Origin: Ruminococcus sp. YRD2003
Lineage (GTDB): Bacteria; Bacillota; Clostridia; Oscillospirales; Ruminococcaceae
Assembly (NCBI GenBank): GCA_900109435.1
Contig: FNZT01000013.1
Span: forward strand, 1-64,000
DNA: 64,000 nt
Direction: 5' to 3'
How positions within the stretch are numbered: the stretch's first letter is position 1; each line of letters starts with the position of its first letter. The notes below the pieces were generated by a model, which made no database searches, was not told the DNA's origin, and worked only from the letters and a program-made list of their open reading frames with translations. The position numbers were made by a program, and so were the translations under genes. Shown here piece by piece: positions 20,101 to 29,071 of the stretch.

Positions 20101-23100
20101 GAGGACACCGCTCCTCTCGGTTACACAACTGATACCAATATCACTTTCGAGATCACCGAGGACGGAAAGATCAAGGATGATAAGTCTCTCGTTCTGAGCG
20201 ACAGTGTTATTACAGCAACTATCAGCAAGCAGGCTGCTGCCAACAGCGCTGAGCTTGCAGGCGCAAAACTTACATTTACACTATTAAAACCCGCGGTGAC
20301 AGATTATGACCTCTCCGCTGTAAAGATCAGCGGCGGCGCAACAGACATCACCAAGGAATCTACAGCTATTTCATTCGTATCAGGCAGCACTCCCACGACG
20401 CTTTCAATGCTCCCCGCAGGAGATTATGAGCTCACAGAGACTAAGGCTCCCGATGGATATGAAAAGGCTGAGACTATCAAATTTACCATCGGCAAGGACG
20501 GTAAGATAGCAGATACAACAGACAACAAGATCGTTATGCTCGACGATTCCTTTGTTGAGATAAGCAAGGAAGCACTCGGTGCTACAGGCGAGCTCGCAGG
20601 AGCTGAGATGACTCTTACGCTTACAACTCCCAAGAAGGCAGGCACAGACCTTGCTCAGACGGGTGCAACAAGCGAAACAGGTCTCTCTGCTGACAAGAAG
20701 TCCATCAGCTGGACATCGGGCGCGTCCTCCAAGAAGATAAAGAATCTTCCCGACGGTGAGTACACTCTTACAGAGACAAGTGCTCCCACTGACTACAACA
20801 AGGTAGAGTCAGCGTTCACATTCACTATTGAGAACGGACTTATCAAGGGTACACCTACGGCGGTAACTACAGGTGAGTCCTCTATCTCGGCAGACGGAAC
20901 TAACAGGATAGTAGTTCTCGATGCTCCCAAGGAAAAGCCTACTGTTTCAATAACAAAGACAGACGCTTCGGGTGCTAAGGAGATAAAGGGCGCGACTATC
21001 GAGCTCTCAGGTGTCAAGAAGGACGGTGTTACGGCTGTCAAGTTCCCGAAGGGCAACATTACGGTTCCCTCGGACGGCAAACTTGTAACAGCTTCTGATG
21101 AGAGCGAAACTCTCGTATGGATAAGCGGTTCTTCCGAGGCGAAGATCGTTCTTCCCGAGGACGGTACATATACTATCCACGAGACAGCAGCTCCCAAGGG
21201 CTATAAGGTAACTACCGACATCACATTTGTTGTCGAGGACGGCAAGGTGGTCGGCAGCACTGACCTCAAGCTCAAGGACGACATCATCACAGCTACTATC
21301 AGCAAGACGGGTCTCCTCGGCGACGATGCAAAGGAGCTTCCCGGAGCTAAGCTCACCATTCAGGCTGAAGACACTACAGCAGATTTCACAGCTGTAACTG
21401 CCAAGCAGGGTGATACCGATATCACAGCCAAGCTCGTCAAGAGTGCAGGCAAGATCACATTCACATCGGGCGAGAAGGATACAGTCCTCTCGATGCTCCC
21501 CGCAGGCACATACACTCTCATTGAGGACACTGCTCCTCTCGGCTACACTAAAGCTACAGAGATTAAATTCGTTATCGACGAGAACGGCAAGATCACTGTT
21601 GATGAGAAGGACGTTGCAGGCGTTGTCAAGATGAACGACAAGCCTATAACGGCTACTATCAGCAAGCAGGAGATAATCGGCGGTGAGGCTAAGGAGCTCG
21701 CAGGAGCTAAGCTCACAGTCAAGGCTAAGGATTCCACTGTTGATCTCAGCGGTGTTACTGCAAAGCAGGGCGAGACAGCTGTATCGCCCGACACGTCCGT
21801 TGCAGGTCAGATAACATTCACATCGGGCACTGAAAAGACTGTTCTTTCTCAGCTTCCCGCAGGCGAGTATACGCTCCACGAGGACACTGCTCCTCTCGGC
21901 TATTCCAAGGCTCAGGATATCACATTCAAGGTCGATGACAAGGGCAATGTCACTGTTGACGAAAAGGCTGTTGCCTCCGTTGATATGACAGATTCCGTCA
22001 TCACTGCGACTATCAGCAAGAAGGATATCACAAACGGCGGCAAGGAGCTCGCAGGAGCTACTCTCACCGTACAGTCGAATGACGGCAAGAAGCTCGGCGG
22101 AGTAAAGGGCGTTCAGGGCGTCAAGGACGTTGAACTGAAGCTCAGCGATGACAAGACTGCAATAACGTTCACATCGGGTGAACAGTCAACAGTTCTTTCA
22201 AAGCTCCCCGCAGGTTCATACACTCTCATTGAGAATACCGCTCCTCTCGGCTACACGAAGGATACAAAGGTAGACTTCGTCATCACCGAGGACGGCAAGA
22301 CTCAGATAAGCGAAAAGGACGTTGAGTCCGTTGACCTTTCGGATGAGGTCATCTCTGCGAAGATAAGCAAGAAGGACGCTACAAACGGCGGCGCTGAGCT
22401 TGCAGGCGCAGAGCTCACATTCACCCTTGTAAAGCCTGCAAATGAGGGCGAGGATCTCTCCGCAGCTACAGTAAGCGGCGGTGCTTCCGCTGTTGAGAAG
22501 ACAGCTGCAACTATCAAGTTCACATCAGGCGAAACAGAGACGATCATTTCAAGACTTCCCGCAGGTGAGTATACACTTGAGGAGAATACCGCTCCTCTCG
22601 GCTATACCAAGGACACTAAGATAACCTTCACTATAGGCGACGACGGTAAGATCAAGACAGAAGGCATCACTGACAACACTCTCGTAGTTAATGATGAAGT
22701 CATTACTGCTTCTATCAGCAAGAAGGCTGTTTCCAACGGTGCCGAGCTCAAGGGCGCTAAGCTCACAGTCAAGTCTGTCGGCGAAACTCCCGCAGACCTC
22801 AGCGGCGTAACTGCTGCACAGGGCGGAAAGAAAGTCGAGCTTGAGATAAGCGAGGACAAGTCGGCTATATCGTTCACATCGGGCGATGTTGAGACAGTTC
22901 TCTCCAAGCTTCCCGCAGGTACTTATACTCTCACCGAGGATAAGGCTCCCGCAGGCTATGAGAAGAAGGACGAATCCGTAACATTCACTATCGACGATGA
23001 AGGCAATGTCTCAGGCGATACTGCTATGTTCGACAATGCTGTTGTCGAGATAAGCAAGAAGGAAGTCGGCGGCTCTGACGAGCTCGAGGGCGCTGAGATG

Positions 23101-26100
23101 ACGCTCACTCTCGTTGAAGCTACAGGCTCCGTAACAGACCTGACAAAGACCGACATCAAGCCCGAGGACCTCTCGGCTGACAAGAAGTCGGTAACATGGA
23201 CATCGGGCAAGGACTCCAAGAAGATAACCAACCTCCCCGACGGTAAGTATACTCTCGAAGAGACAGTTGCTCCCGAGGGATTCGAGAAGGTTGAGACCAA
23301 GTTCGAGTTCACGATCACAAGCGGCATTATCACAGATTCCAAGCCCGCTCAGACAAACGGTTCGACTATCCAGGCAGAGGGCACAAACAAGATACAGGTA
23401 ACTGATAATCCCAAGGAAAAGCCCGCTGTTCCGATAAGCAAGTCTGCACTCGGTGTTCCCGAGCTTGCAGGTGCTGTTCTTACACTCACAGGTGTCAAGA
23501 AGGACGGTACTACCGCGGTAGGATTCACTAAGGAGTCTATCGTAGTGGGCAAGGACGCAAAGCTCGTAAGCGCTGAGTCCGATGCACTCGTTTGGATAAG
23601 CGGTACAAGCGCTACGCTCGTATATCCCGAGGACGGTACATATACCCTCCACGAGGAAGCAGCTCCGAGCGGTTTCAAGGTAACAACAGATATAATCTTC
23701 ACAGTTGAGGACGGCAAGGTAACATCTATCAAGACAGCCGACGGAAAGGCACTTGAAACTGTTACTCTTACAGATGACGCTATCACTGTTCCGTTCAGCA
23801 AGAAGGCTGCCGCAAACGGTGCCGAGCTGAAGGGCGCAGAGCTCACCATCACTCTTGTAAAGCCTCTCAACACAGGCGATAACCTCCTCAATGTAACTCT
23901 TACAGGCGGCGGTAAGCTCATCTCTCAGGACGAGAAGACATTCAAGTTCACATCGGGCGAGACAGAGTCGATACTCTCCAAGCTCCCCGCAGGTGATTAC
24001 ACTCTCGAAGAGAATACAGCTCCCGCAGGCTATGAGAAGAGCAATGAGAAGATAACATTCTCGATAGACGAGAACGGCAAGGTAACAGGCAAGACCGAGA
24101 TGCTTGACAACTCTGTCATCGAGATAAGCAAGAAGGCTGTTGGCGGCAGCGAAGAGCTCAAGGGCGCTCAGATGACCCTCACTCTCGTAAAGCCCAACGG
24201 CTCGACAACAGACCTGTCACAGACAGGCGACAAGGACCTCTCGACCGATAAGAAGTCCATAACATGGACATCGGGCGACAGCTCCAAGAAGATAACAAAC
24301 CTCCCCGACGGCGAGTACACTCTTGAAGAGGTCGTATCTCCCGAGGGCTACGAAAAGGTAGAGAGTACGTTCACATTTGAAGTTGAGAACGGTCTCATCA
24401 AGGGAACTCCTACAGCAGTTACAACAGGCGAGTCCTCGATATCTGCTGACGGAACAAACAAGATAGAGGTTCTTGATGCACCCAAGCCTGTGACAACGGC
24501 TCCTACAACATCTACGTCGACATCGACATCCACATCCACATCTACGTCGACAACAACATCAACCACTACAACAACAACCACGACAACTACAACAACAACC
24601 ACGACAACCACCACAACAACCACGACAACTACAACAACAACCACGACAACCACCACAACCACAACGACCACCACAACAACTACAACTACAACAACTACTA
24701 CAACTACAACAACAACTACAACAACTACAACACAGCCCACAACCACAACCACAACAACTACTACGATAACAACAACTACTACGACAACCACGACCCAGCC
24801 CGAGACCACCACTACGACGACTATCCCGCTTTATAATGTAAGCATCAACAAGGTAGACGTCGGCGGCGCAGAGGTCGAAGGCGCGACCCTCAAGCTCACA
24901 GGCGTCAAGTCTGACGGCACTACTGCTATAGAGTTCACAGCGGATTCTATTCAGGTAGGCGATGGCGGAATCCTCGAGAATGCCGCAGGTACAGCACTCG
25001 TATGGATAAGCGGTACGAAGGCAACTATCGTATTCGCTGAGGACGGTACTTATACCCTCCATGAGGAAGCAGCTCCCAATGGCTATCTCGTAGCAAGCGA
25101 CATCACATTCGTAGTCGAGGACGGCAAGGTCACAGTAGACGGCAAGGCTGTTGAAGAGGTAAATATGGTCGACGAAAGAGAGACCACTACTTCCACATCA
25201 ACTACCACAACTACAACGACAACCACCACATCGACTGAAGAAACAACCACTACCTCGAAGCAGACAACACAGCTTCCCGGTACAGCAACAGGCACAACTA
25301 CTACAGTGGTATCCTCTGTTCAGGGCGGCACTGCTATCCAGACAGTAACTCTGGTAACAAACGTGCTCATCAGCAAGAGAGATACACACGGCACAGAAGT
25401 AGCGGGCGCAACGCTCACTCTCACAGGTAAGGATGCGGACGGCAACGATATCGTATTCGACCTCGAGAATGTTGAGCTTGGCGAGGGCGCAGAGCTCATT
25501 TCCGAGACAAACGGCACTGAGATCAAGTTCAAGTCAGGTACAGCACCCACAAACTTCAAGAACCTTGTGGACGGCAAATACATACTCCACGAGGAAGCAG
25601 CCCCCGACGGATATGAGGTAACAACGGATATCAGATTCGAGATCGAAGACGCTATCGTTTACGGCGACACGCTCAGCGACGGTACTGTTGTAATGACAGA
25701 TACTAAGAAGGGCGAAGTTGCAATAAGCAAGAAGAACGTGTTCAGCGAAGAGATCCCCGGCGCTACACTTACCCTCACAGGTAAGGATTCCAAGGGCAAT
25801 GCGATCGTATTCGACATCACAGAGTTCGTTCCCGGCACAGGCGCTAAGCTCATAACTACCGAGAACGGCACTGAGCTCACATGGACTTCCGGTACAACAT
25901 CATCTCTCGTCAAGAACCTCCCGAGCGGTACATATGTACTCGAGGAAGAGGCTGCTCCGAGCGGATATGTGGTAACGACAGACATTGAGTTCACTATCGA
26001 GGACGGCGTTGTTACAGGCGAGACCAACGTAACAGGCAACACCGTTACAATGATCGATGACATGAAGGAGACTTCTGTAAACATCAGCAAGAAGAATGTA

Positions 26101-26991
26101 TTCGACGAGGAGCTCCCCGGAGCAACACTTACACTCACAGGTACAGACTTCACAGGCAGAGAGGTCATCTTTGACATCGAGGATGTCGAGCTCGGCACAG
26201 GCGCTAAGCTTGTAACCACCGAGAACGGCAAGGAGATCACATTCATCTCAGGTACAACAGATACGCTCATCAAGGGTCTGAACGACGGTACTTATACTCT
26301 CACCGAGGAAGCAGCTCCTAATGGCTATCTGGTAACAACAGCTATCACATTCACCATTGAGGACGGCGTCGTAACAGGCACTGAAGTTACAAGCAGCACT
26401 GTTACAATGATCGACGAGATGGTCGTTACGGATATCGCGATAAGCAAGAAGAATACTGTCGGCGACGAGATAGAGGGCGCTCAGCTCACTATCACAGGTA
26501 AGGACAGCAGAGGCGAAGACGTGGTATTCGACATCGAGAAGGTCGAGCTCGGCACAGGCGCTAAGCTTGTATCTACCGAGAACGGCACAGAGCTCACATG
26601 GACATCGGGTACTACCGCAACACTCGTTAAGGGACTTCCCGACGGTACATATACTCTCCATGAGGATGCAGCTCCGAGCGGCTACGTTGTGGCTACCGAC
26701 ATCACGTTCACAATTGAGAACGGCAAGGTAACAGGCGAGGTCGGCGTTGAGGGTACAACAATAACGATGATAGACGATATGGTCGTTACTACTACCTCCA
26801 TAACAACGACATCGACTACAACTACAACTACAACAACTACCGCAACGTCCACTACAACAGCTACGACCACGGGCTCTAAGACCTCCAATCCTAAGACTGG
26901 TGTTGCAGGCGCAGGCATCCCGCTCGCAGTGATAATCACAGCAGCAGGTGTAGCTTTCGCAGTACGCAGAAAGAGAGAGGACGAGGAATAA
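17152..26991 (+). CDS. Giant sortase-anchored adhesin with 18 SpaA/Cna_B repeats
   Basis: 3279 residues. A signal peptide (about 1-40) leads into an N-terminal region of some 800 residues that I do not recognise. A Ser/Thr linker (about 845-906) is followed by 13 consecutive repeats of about 118 residues, a nearly pure Thr linker (about 2446-2561), repeat 14, a third Thr linker, repeats 15-18, a last linker, NPKTG (3246-3250), a membrane segment and RRKREDEE. Each repeat starts with an ISK strand and ELAGA-like motif and contains a TSG strand, LPAG-YTL-E and AP-GY, the SpaA/Cna_B prealbumin-like fold in which Lys and an acidic neighbour form an internal isopeptide bond. NPKTG fits a sortase signal, so the protein should be cell-wall attached and project far from the cell. 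Adhesion to plant fibre or host is inference. No sortase gene is nearby. Confidence 0.93.
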   Translation: MRKTLGKRLISGVTSALIALSLTMPNGITDMASKQLAAKAAGPVASLTGDDMSVPFGMTSTLVNVADVSARVKIRDTQGNHITASTGDNEYYLIVHATTKDTYSVSDWWGNVTENPFTDYPDASREFSAIYEINLNNADEFKQSLATDFLPIHTDPPAYPGGPETKYAPDIATLDFTVVKNKGTEELTKADIGNTSKYDEVDNINGMPLSSNNKITNISAYPADYCVEIKAEGGHRVDVNYYDFDGTTLKKVETDESAKYYVLAKLKDGDGKVVGYSSNEINPEENASSTVHLYEFKEIDESGVETGNTIAYDPTKYTIDTGDEKIRVYHTLTKEKTIEKYAGFSDPTLATSEVIAPYIFVSNNTVGNVTTITAKKEHVAYDLKLVFDDNASISAAKNYYILLDTLHQSGDHTYYFSKLELDGSSNEYVIPIQTKDETNWKYDNGIPSRFSGGEQSVTAKIYAGKDDTKINNIKNGEAAEVEIGDPIEGYNFVSADTSFDTKNVSTDEAGQKTASYTATLNFKKSTFDDEYTFKSILGNGVNFGITADRYFQNGHAQTNFAANYYQTSNVMQPNLSGPSAGHIYIANYADFNGGEKTTVDESNIVEPVEFSNSAPKGIFELGSWDPAKAPVVHVSEPKSVGPKDLVKRPGNDDGAEVKKENPAEMTNTVIEPIIAHMKEVSKELKDHPANIKPAIRDGKAYIDATSLPENVEIYVDADDISSYLAKSGHVIINLNKGQTIVFNYDDDYKATDIIEIQAAVLKVGDEEYKADDTTGDQYCRHIVYNLNTVKNARLDTAGGIFLNPNADSYMKTDQTSHGWLITDGYYENKGSEWHFNYQDLENDEFTPSPVTTSTTPSTTSTTSTTSTTSSTSSSSSSSSTSTSTATTTSTSSTTSSTTTETTTTTVITAHISKRDITGGGSTELAGATLIVKSDEGKDLSGVTGKQGEKDVTLNTDTSGQVKFESGTEETVLSGLPAGKYTLIEDTAPLGYTTDTNITFEITEDGKIKDDKSLVLSDSVITATISKQAAANSAELAGAKLTFTLLKPAVTDYDLSAVKISGGATDITKESTAISFVSGSTPTTLSMLPAGDYELTETKAPDGYEKAETIKFTIGKDGKIADTTDNKIVMLDDSFVEISKEALGATGELAGAEMTLTLTTPKKAGTDLAQTGATSETGLSADKKSISWTSGASSKKIKNLPDGEYTLTETSAPTDYNKVESAFTFTIENGLIKGTPTAVTTGESSISADGTNRIVVLDAPKEKPTVSITKTDASGAKEIKGATIELSGVKKDGVTAVKFPKGNITVPSDGKLVTASDESETLVWISGSSEAKIVLPEDGTYTIHETAAPKGYKVTTDITFVVEDGKVVGSTDLKLKDDIITATISKTGLLGDDAKELPGAKLTIQAEDTTADFTAVTAKQGDTDITAKLVKSAGKITFTSGEKDTVLSMLPAGTYTLIEDTAPLGYTKATEIKFVIDENGKITVDEKDVAGVVKMNDKPITATISKQEIIGGEAKELAGAKLTVKAKDSTVDLSGVTAKQGETAVSPDTSVAGQITFTSGTEKTVLSQLPAGEYTLHEDTAPLGYSKAQDITFKVDDKGNVTVDEKAVASVDMTDSVITATISKKDITNGGKELAGATLTVQSNDGKKLGGVKGVQGVKDVELKLSDDKTAITFTSGEQSTVLSKLPAGSYTLIENTAPLGYTKDTKVDFVITEDGKTQISEKDVESVDLSDEVISAKISKKDATNGGAELAGAELTFTLVKPANEGEDLSAATVSGGASAVEKTAATIKFTSGETETIISRLPAGEYTLEENTAPLGYTKDTKITFTIGDDGKIKTEGITDNTLVVNDEVITASISKKAVSNGAELKGAKLTVKSVGETPADLSGVTAAQGGKKVELEISEDKSAISFTSGDVETVLSKLPAGTYTLTEDKAPAGYEKKDESVTFTIDDEGNVSGDTAMFDNAVVEISKKEVGGSDELEGAEMTLTLVEATGSVTDLTKTDIKPEDLSADKKSVTWTSGKDSKKITNLPDGKYTLEETVAPEGFEKVETKFEFTITSGIITDSKPAQTNGSTIQAEGTNKIQVTDNPKEKPAVPISKSALGVPELAGAVLTLTGVKKDGTTAVGFTKESIVVGKDAKLVSAESDALVWISGTSATLVYPEDGTYTLHEEAAPSGFKVTTDIIFTVEDGKVTSIKTADGKALETVTLTDDAITVPFSKKAAANGAELKGAELTITLVKPLNTGDNLLNVTLTGGGKLISQDEKTFKFTSGETESILSKLPAGDYTLEENTAPAGYEKSNEKITFSIDENGKVTGKTEMLDNSVIEISKKAVGGSEELKGAQMTLTLVKPNGSTTDLSQTGDKDLSTDKKSITWTSGDSSKKITNLPDGEYTLEEVVSPEGYEKVESTFTFEVENGLIKGTPTAVTTGESSISADGTNKIEVLDAPKPVTTAPTTSTSTSTSTSTSTSTTTSTTTTTTTTTTTTTTTTTTTTTTTTTTTTTTTTTTTTTTTTTTTTTTTTTTTTTTTTTQPTTTTTTTTTITTTTTTTTTQPETTTTTTIPLYNVSINKVDVGGAEVEGATLKLTGVKSDGTTAIEFTADSIQVGDGGILENAAGTALVWISGTKATIVFAEDGTYTLHEEAAPNGYLVASDITFVVEDGKVTVDGKAVEEVNMVDERETTTSTSTTTTTTTTTTSTEETTTTSKQTTQLPGTATGTTTTVVSSVQGGTAIQTVTLVTNVLISKRDTHGTEVAGATLTLTGKDADGNDIVFDLENVELGEGAELISETNGTEIKFKSGTAPTNFKNLVDGKYILHEEAAPDGYEVTTDIRFEIEDAIVYGDTLSDGTVVMTDTKKGEVAISKKNVFSEEIPGATLTLTGKDSKGNAIVFDITEFVPGTGAKLITTENGTELTWTSGTTSSLVKNLPSGTYVLEEEAAPSGYVVTTDIEFTIEDGVVTGETNVTGNTVTMIDDMKETSVNISKKNVFDEELPGATLTLTGTDFTGREVIFDIEDVELGTGAKLVTTENGKEITFISGTTDTLIKGLNDGTYTLTEEAAPNGYLVTTAITFTIEDGVVTGTEVTSSTVTMIDEMVVTDIAISKKNTVGDEIEGAQLTITGKDSRGEDVVFDIEKVELGTGAKLVSTENGTELTWTSGTTATLVKGLPDGTYTLHEDAAPSGYVVATDITFTIENGKVTGEVGVEGTTITMIDDMVVTTTSITTTSTTTTTTTTTATSTTTATTTGSKTSNPKTGVAGAGIPLAVIITAAGVAFAVRRKREDEE
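24484..24834 (+). repeat. Degenerate ACN trinucleotide tract coding poly-Thr
   Basis: Roughly 290 bases from about 24540 consist almost only of ACA, ACT, ACC and ACG codons, producing a run of more than 70 Thr with a few Gln-Pro, Ser and Ile interruptions. Mixed codons in place of a pure repeat suggest selection to keep the tract from slipping. Similar shorter tracts lie at 19684-19866, 25180-25310 and 26785-26875 of the same gene. Confidence 0.9.
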
Positions 26992-27024
26992 TTGAATAGC
27001 TCGCTGATATGAAGCGATATTCTC

Positions 27025-27055
27025 CCTCCCCCGAGCGATCGGGGGAGGTTTTTTT
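27025..27055 (+). terminator. Intrinsic terminator after the adhesin
   Basis: CCTCCCCCGA and TCGGGGGAGG form a 10-bp stem around a GCGA loop, followed by seven T. Confidence 0.93.
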
Positions 27056-27090
27056 ATGATGCTGTTTTGTGCGTGGGCGGTACGTTTGGC

Positions 27091-27119
27091 TTGACATTCA
27101 ATGCGTAATGTTGTATAAT
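27091..27119 (+). promoter_or_regulatory. Promoter of the small membrane protein and nth
   Basis: TTGACA (27091-27096), 17-base spacer, TATAAT (27114-27119), 35 bases before the ATG at 27154. Confidence 0.9.
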
Positions 27120-27153
27120 TTAAGTACAGTAAAACCGATTGGAGATGGGCAAT

Positions 27154-27513
27154 ATGACTGAATATCTCACCGCTTATATGAAGTCCGCCGAGGAGCGGCT
27201 CGGTAAGTGCTCCTCGCTCTCGGAGTGGCAGAAGCTCTTCGACGAGCATAAGGACAAGATAGCTTTCATGCAGCACGAGCGCATCGTCCACTTCCTTGTG
27301 ACGATGATGTTTGCACTGATACTAACGATACTGGTATGCACTATGTTGTTTACGCAGAATCTCGCTGTACTCGTGCTCGTCGCGATAATGATAGTGCTCA
27401 TCGCGTTTTACATAAAGCACTACTACTTCCTTGAGAACACCGTGCAGAAAATGTATAAGGTCTATGACGCTATGCTCGCGAAGAAAGAAACACTTTCTGA
27501 GGAGGTAAAGTGA
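27154..27513 (+). CDS. Small two-span membrane protein, unknown function
   Basis: 119 residues from the ATG at 27154, which has GGAG nine bases upstream; a TTG 15 bases earlier overlaps that site and is less likely. A charged N-terminal helix (1-45) is followed by two hydrophobic segments (about residues 46-66 and 70-86) and a Lys/Glu-rich tail. I recognise no family. Its stop overlaps the GTG start of nth by four bases, so the two are translationally coupled. Confidence 0.75.
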   Translation: MTEYLTAYMKSAEERLGKCSSLSEWQKLFDEHKDKIAFMQHERIVHFLVTMMFALILTILVCTMLFTQNLAVLVLVAIMIVLIAFYIKHYYFLENTVQKMYKVYDAMLAKKETLSEEVK

Positions 27514-28145
27514 CTAAAAAGGAGATAGCGGCACTCGCGGTCGCGGAGCTTGAAAAGCTGTACCCCGATGCGGAGTGCTCGCTTGAGTACGGCAAGCCCT
27601 ATGAGCTGCTCATTGCGACAAGGCTTGCGGCTCAGTGTACCGACGCGCGTGTCAACATCGTGACGAAAGACCTGTTCGCGAAGTACCCGACACTTGAAGC
27701 ATTCGCGGAGGCTGACCTTGCGGAGCTTGAACAGGACGTCAAGCCCTGCGGTTTCTACCGCACAAAGGCGAAAAGCATCATCGAGATGTCACAGGCGCTC
27801 ATCAGCACCTTCGGCGGAGTTGTCCCCGATACGATGGAGGAGCTCCTCTCGCTGTCGGGAGTCGGACGCAAGACCGCAAACCTCATTCTCGGCGACGTCT
27901 ACGGCAAGCCCGCAGTCGTGACCGATACCCACTGCATACGCATCACAGGCAGGCTCGGGCTCACGAAGAATACCGAACCTGCAAAGGTCGAGGCTGACCT
28001 GCGCAAGCTGCTGCCTCCCGACGTGTCGAACCGATTCTGTCATCAGACGGTGCTGTTCGGGCGTGACATCTGCCGCGCGAGAAGTCCGAAATGCGGCGAG
28101 TGTACGCTGAATTATTTTTGCAGGGACTTTGCGAAGAAGAAATAG
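27510..28145 (+). CDS. nth: Endonuclease III (DNA glycosylase/AP lyase)
   Basis: 211 residues. The helix-hairpin-helix LLSLSGVGRKTANLIL contains the catalytic Lys, VVTDTHCIRI contains the catalytic Asp, and the C-terminal cysteines are spaced C-x6-C-x2-C-x5-C for the [4Fe-4S] cluster. The enzyme removes oxidised pyrimidines and nicks the abasic site in base excision repair. The start is a GTG with GGAGG five bases upstream, overlapping the previous stop (GTGA). Confidence 0.97.
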   Translation: MTKKEIAALAVAELEKLYPDAECSLEYGKPYELLIATRLAAQCTDARVNIVTKDLFAKYPTLEAFAEADLAELEQDVKPCGFYRTKAKSIIEMSQALISTFGGVVPDTMEELLSLSGVGRKTANLILGDVYGKPAVVTDTHCIRITGRLGLTKNTEPAKVEADLRKLLPPDVSNRFCHQTVLFGRDICRARSPKCGECTLNYFCRDFAKKK

Positions 28146-28155
28146 GGGGTACGCT

Positions 28156-28530
28156 ATGTCACACAAGAAAAAACAGCACCAAAATCAGATAAAGCAGGAA
28201 GCGGCACATACTGCAAAGAGGAGCAAGGCTGCGTCTGCTGCGGCAGCATCTCCGAAAGCTAAAGACAGCCACTACGACTTTTCGGTACCGCGCTCCTGCG
28301 TCATGTCGAGCGGAACGTCGAGCAAGTTCAGCTCGCACTCGATAAGATATTTCGTGTACAGCTCGGGCAGCACGGTGATGATATGCTCTGACTTCGTGGT
28401 GCAGGGCGATACCTATATGGGCTGCTCCGCTTATTGCAGGACACTTGGTGCGGTCGGAGAGTTTCGCGGCATGAGTCGTGAGGACGTTGAGCGCGAGGCG
28501 TATGACGCGTGGATGGACGGTGCGCGCTGA
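28156..28530 (+). CDS. Small basic-N-terminus protein (MSHKKK type)
   Basis: 124 residues from the ATG at 28156. The N-terminus is MSHKKKQHQNQIKQ followed by a Lys/Ala/Ser-rich stretch; the last 70 residues form a compact domain with SIRYFVYSSGSTVMICSDFV. The first six residues are identical to the two small proteins at 34075-34659, though the rest is not obviously related. Function unknown. It follows nth by 10 bases. The downstream 100 bases are open in another frame (see 28509). Confidence 0.6.
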   Translation: MSHKKKQHQNQIKQEAAHTAKRSKAASAAAASPKAKDSHYDFSVPRSCVMSSGTSSKFSSHSIRYFVYSSGSTVMICSDFVVQGDTYMGCSAYCRTLGAVGEFRGMSREDVEREAYDAWMDGAR

Positions 28531-28631
28531 CAGGAGGTTGGCTTGCGCAGCATAAAAAGAAAGCATATCAGAAAAAGCTCGATTTCCTGAATAAAGCGGA
28601 GAGTTACCTGAAAAAACAGAAGAGGAAATAA
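28509..28631 (+). other. Short basic reading frame, possible frameshifted tail
   Basis: A 40-codon frame begins at a GTG inside the preceding gene and ends in a Lys-rich amphipathic stretch (AYQKKLDFLNKAESYLKK). It could be the old C-terminus of the 28156 protein displaced by a frameshift, or chance. No ribosome binding site supports separate translation. Confidence 0.25.
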
Positions 28632-28669
28632 CACGGATAAATTGAGAAAATATCTAAGGAGGAAAACTT

Positions 28670-29071
28670 ATGCTATTCAATTTTCAGCTCAGCACCCCGA
28701 AGGAGGGGCTCGTCGACATTACAGCCGAGGTTACGGAGGCTATCTCCGAGAGCGGCGTCAACGAGGGTATATGCGTGGTGTACTGCCCGCACACGACGGC
28801 GGCTATCACCATTAACGAGAATGCCGACCCCGACGTCAAGACCGATTTCATCGCGGGATTTGACAAGGTGTTCCCCGACTTTGAGTCATTCCGCCACGCG
28901 GAGGGCAACTCCGACGCGCATATAAAGTCGTCGGTCGTAGGCGCGAGCGAGACTATCATCGTAACAGCGGGACGTCCGCTGCTCGGTACGTGGCAGGGCG
29001 TGTACTTCTGCGAATTTGACGGTCCGCGCAACAGGAAATTCTACGTCAAGGTAATGGGGGACTGGAAATGA
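28670..29071 (+). CDS. YjbQ/UPF0047 family protein
   Basis: 133 residues, typical length. The signatures CPHTTAAITINENADPDV, HAEGNSDAHIKSS and LLGTWQGVYFCEFDGPR define the UPF0047 (YjbQ) family. Members can show weak thiamine-phosphate synthase activity when overproduced, but the physiological role is uncertain. AAGGAGG is upstream. Its TGA overlaps the sirtuin ATG (ATGA), so the two are cotranslated. Confidence 0.92.
   Translation: MLFNFQLSTPKEGLVDITAEVTEAISESGVNEGICVVYCPHTTAAITINENADPDVKTDFIAGFDKVFPDFESFRHAEGNSDAHIKSSVVGASETIIVTAGRPLLGTWQGVYFCEFDGPRNRKFYVKVMGDWK

Noticed and set aside
24348-24812. Minus-strand poly-Val frame
   Set aside because: It is the antisense reading of the ACN threonine tract in the adhesin gene.
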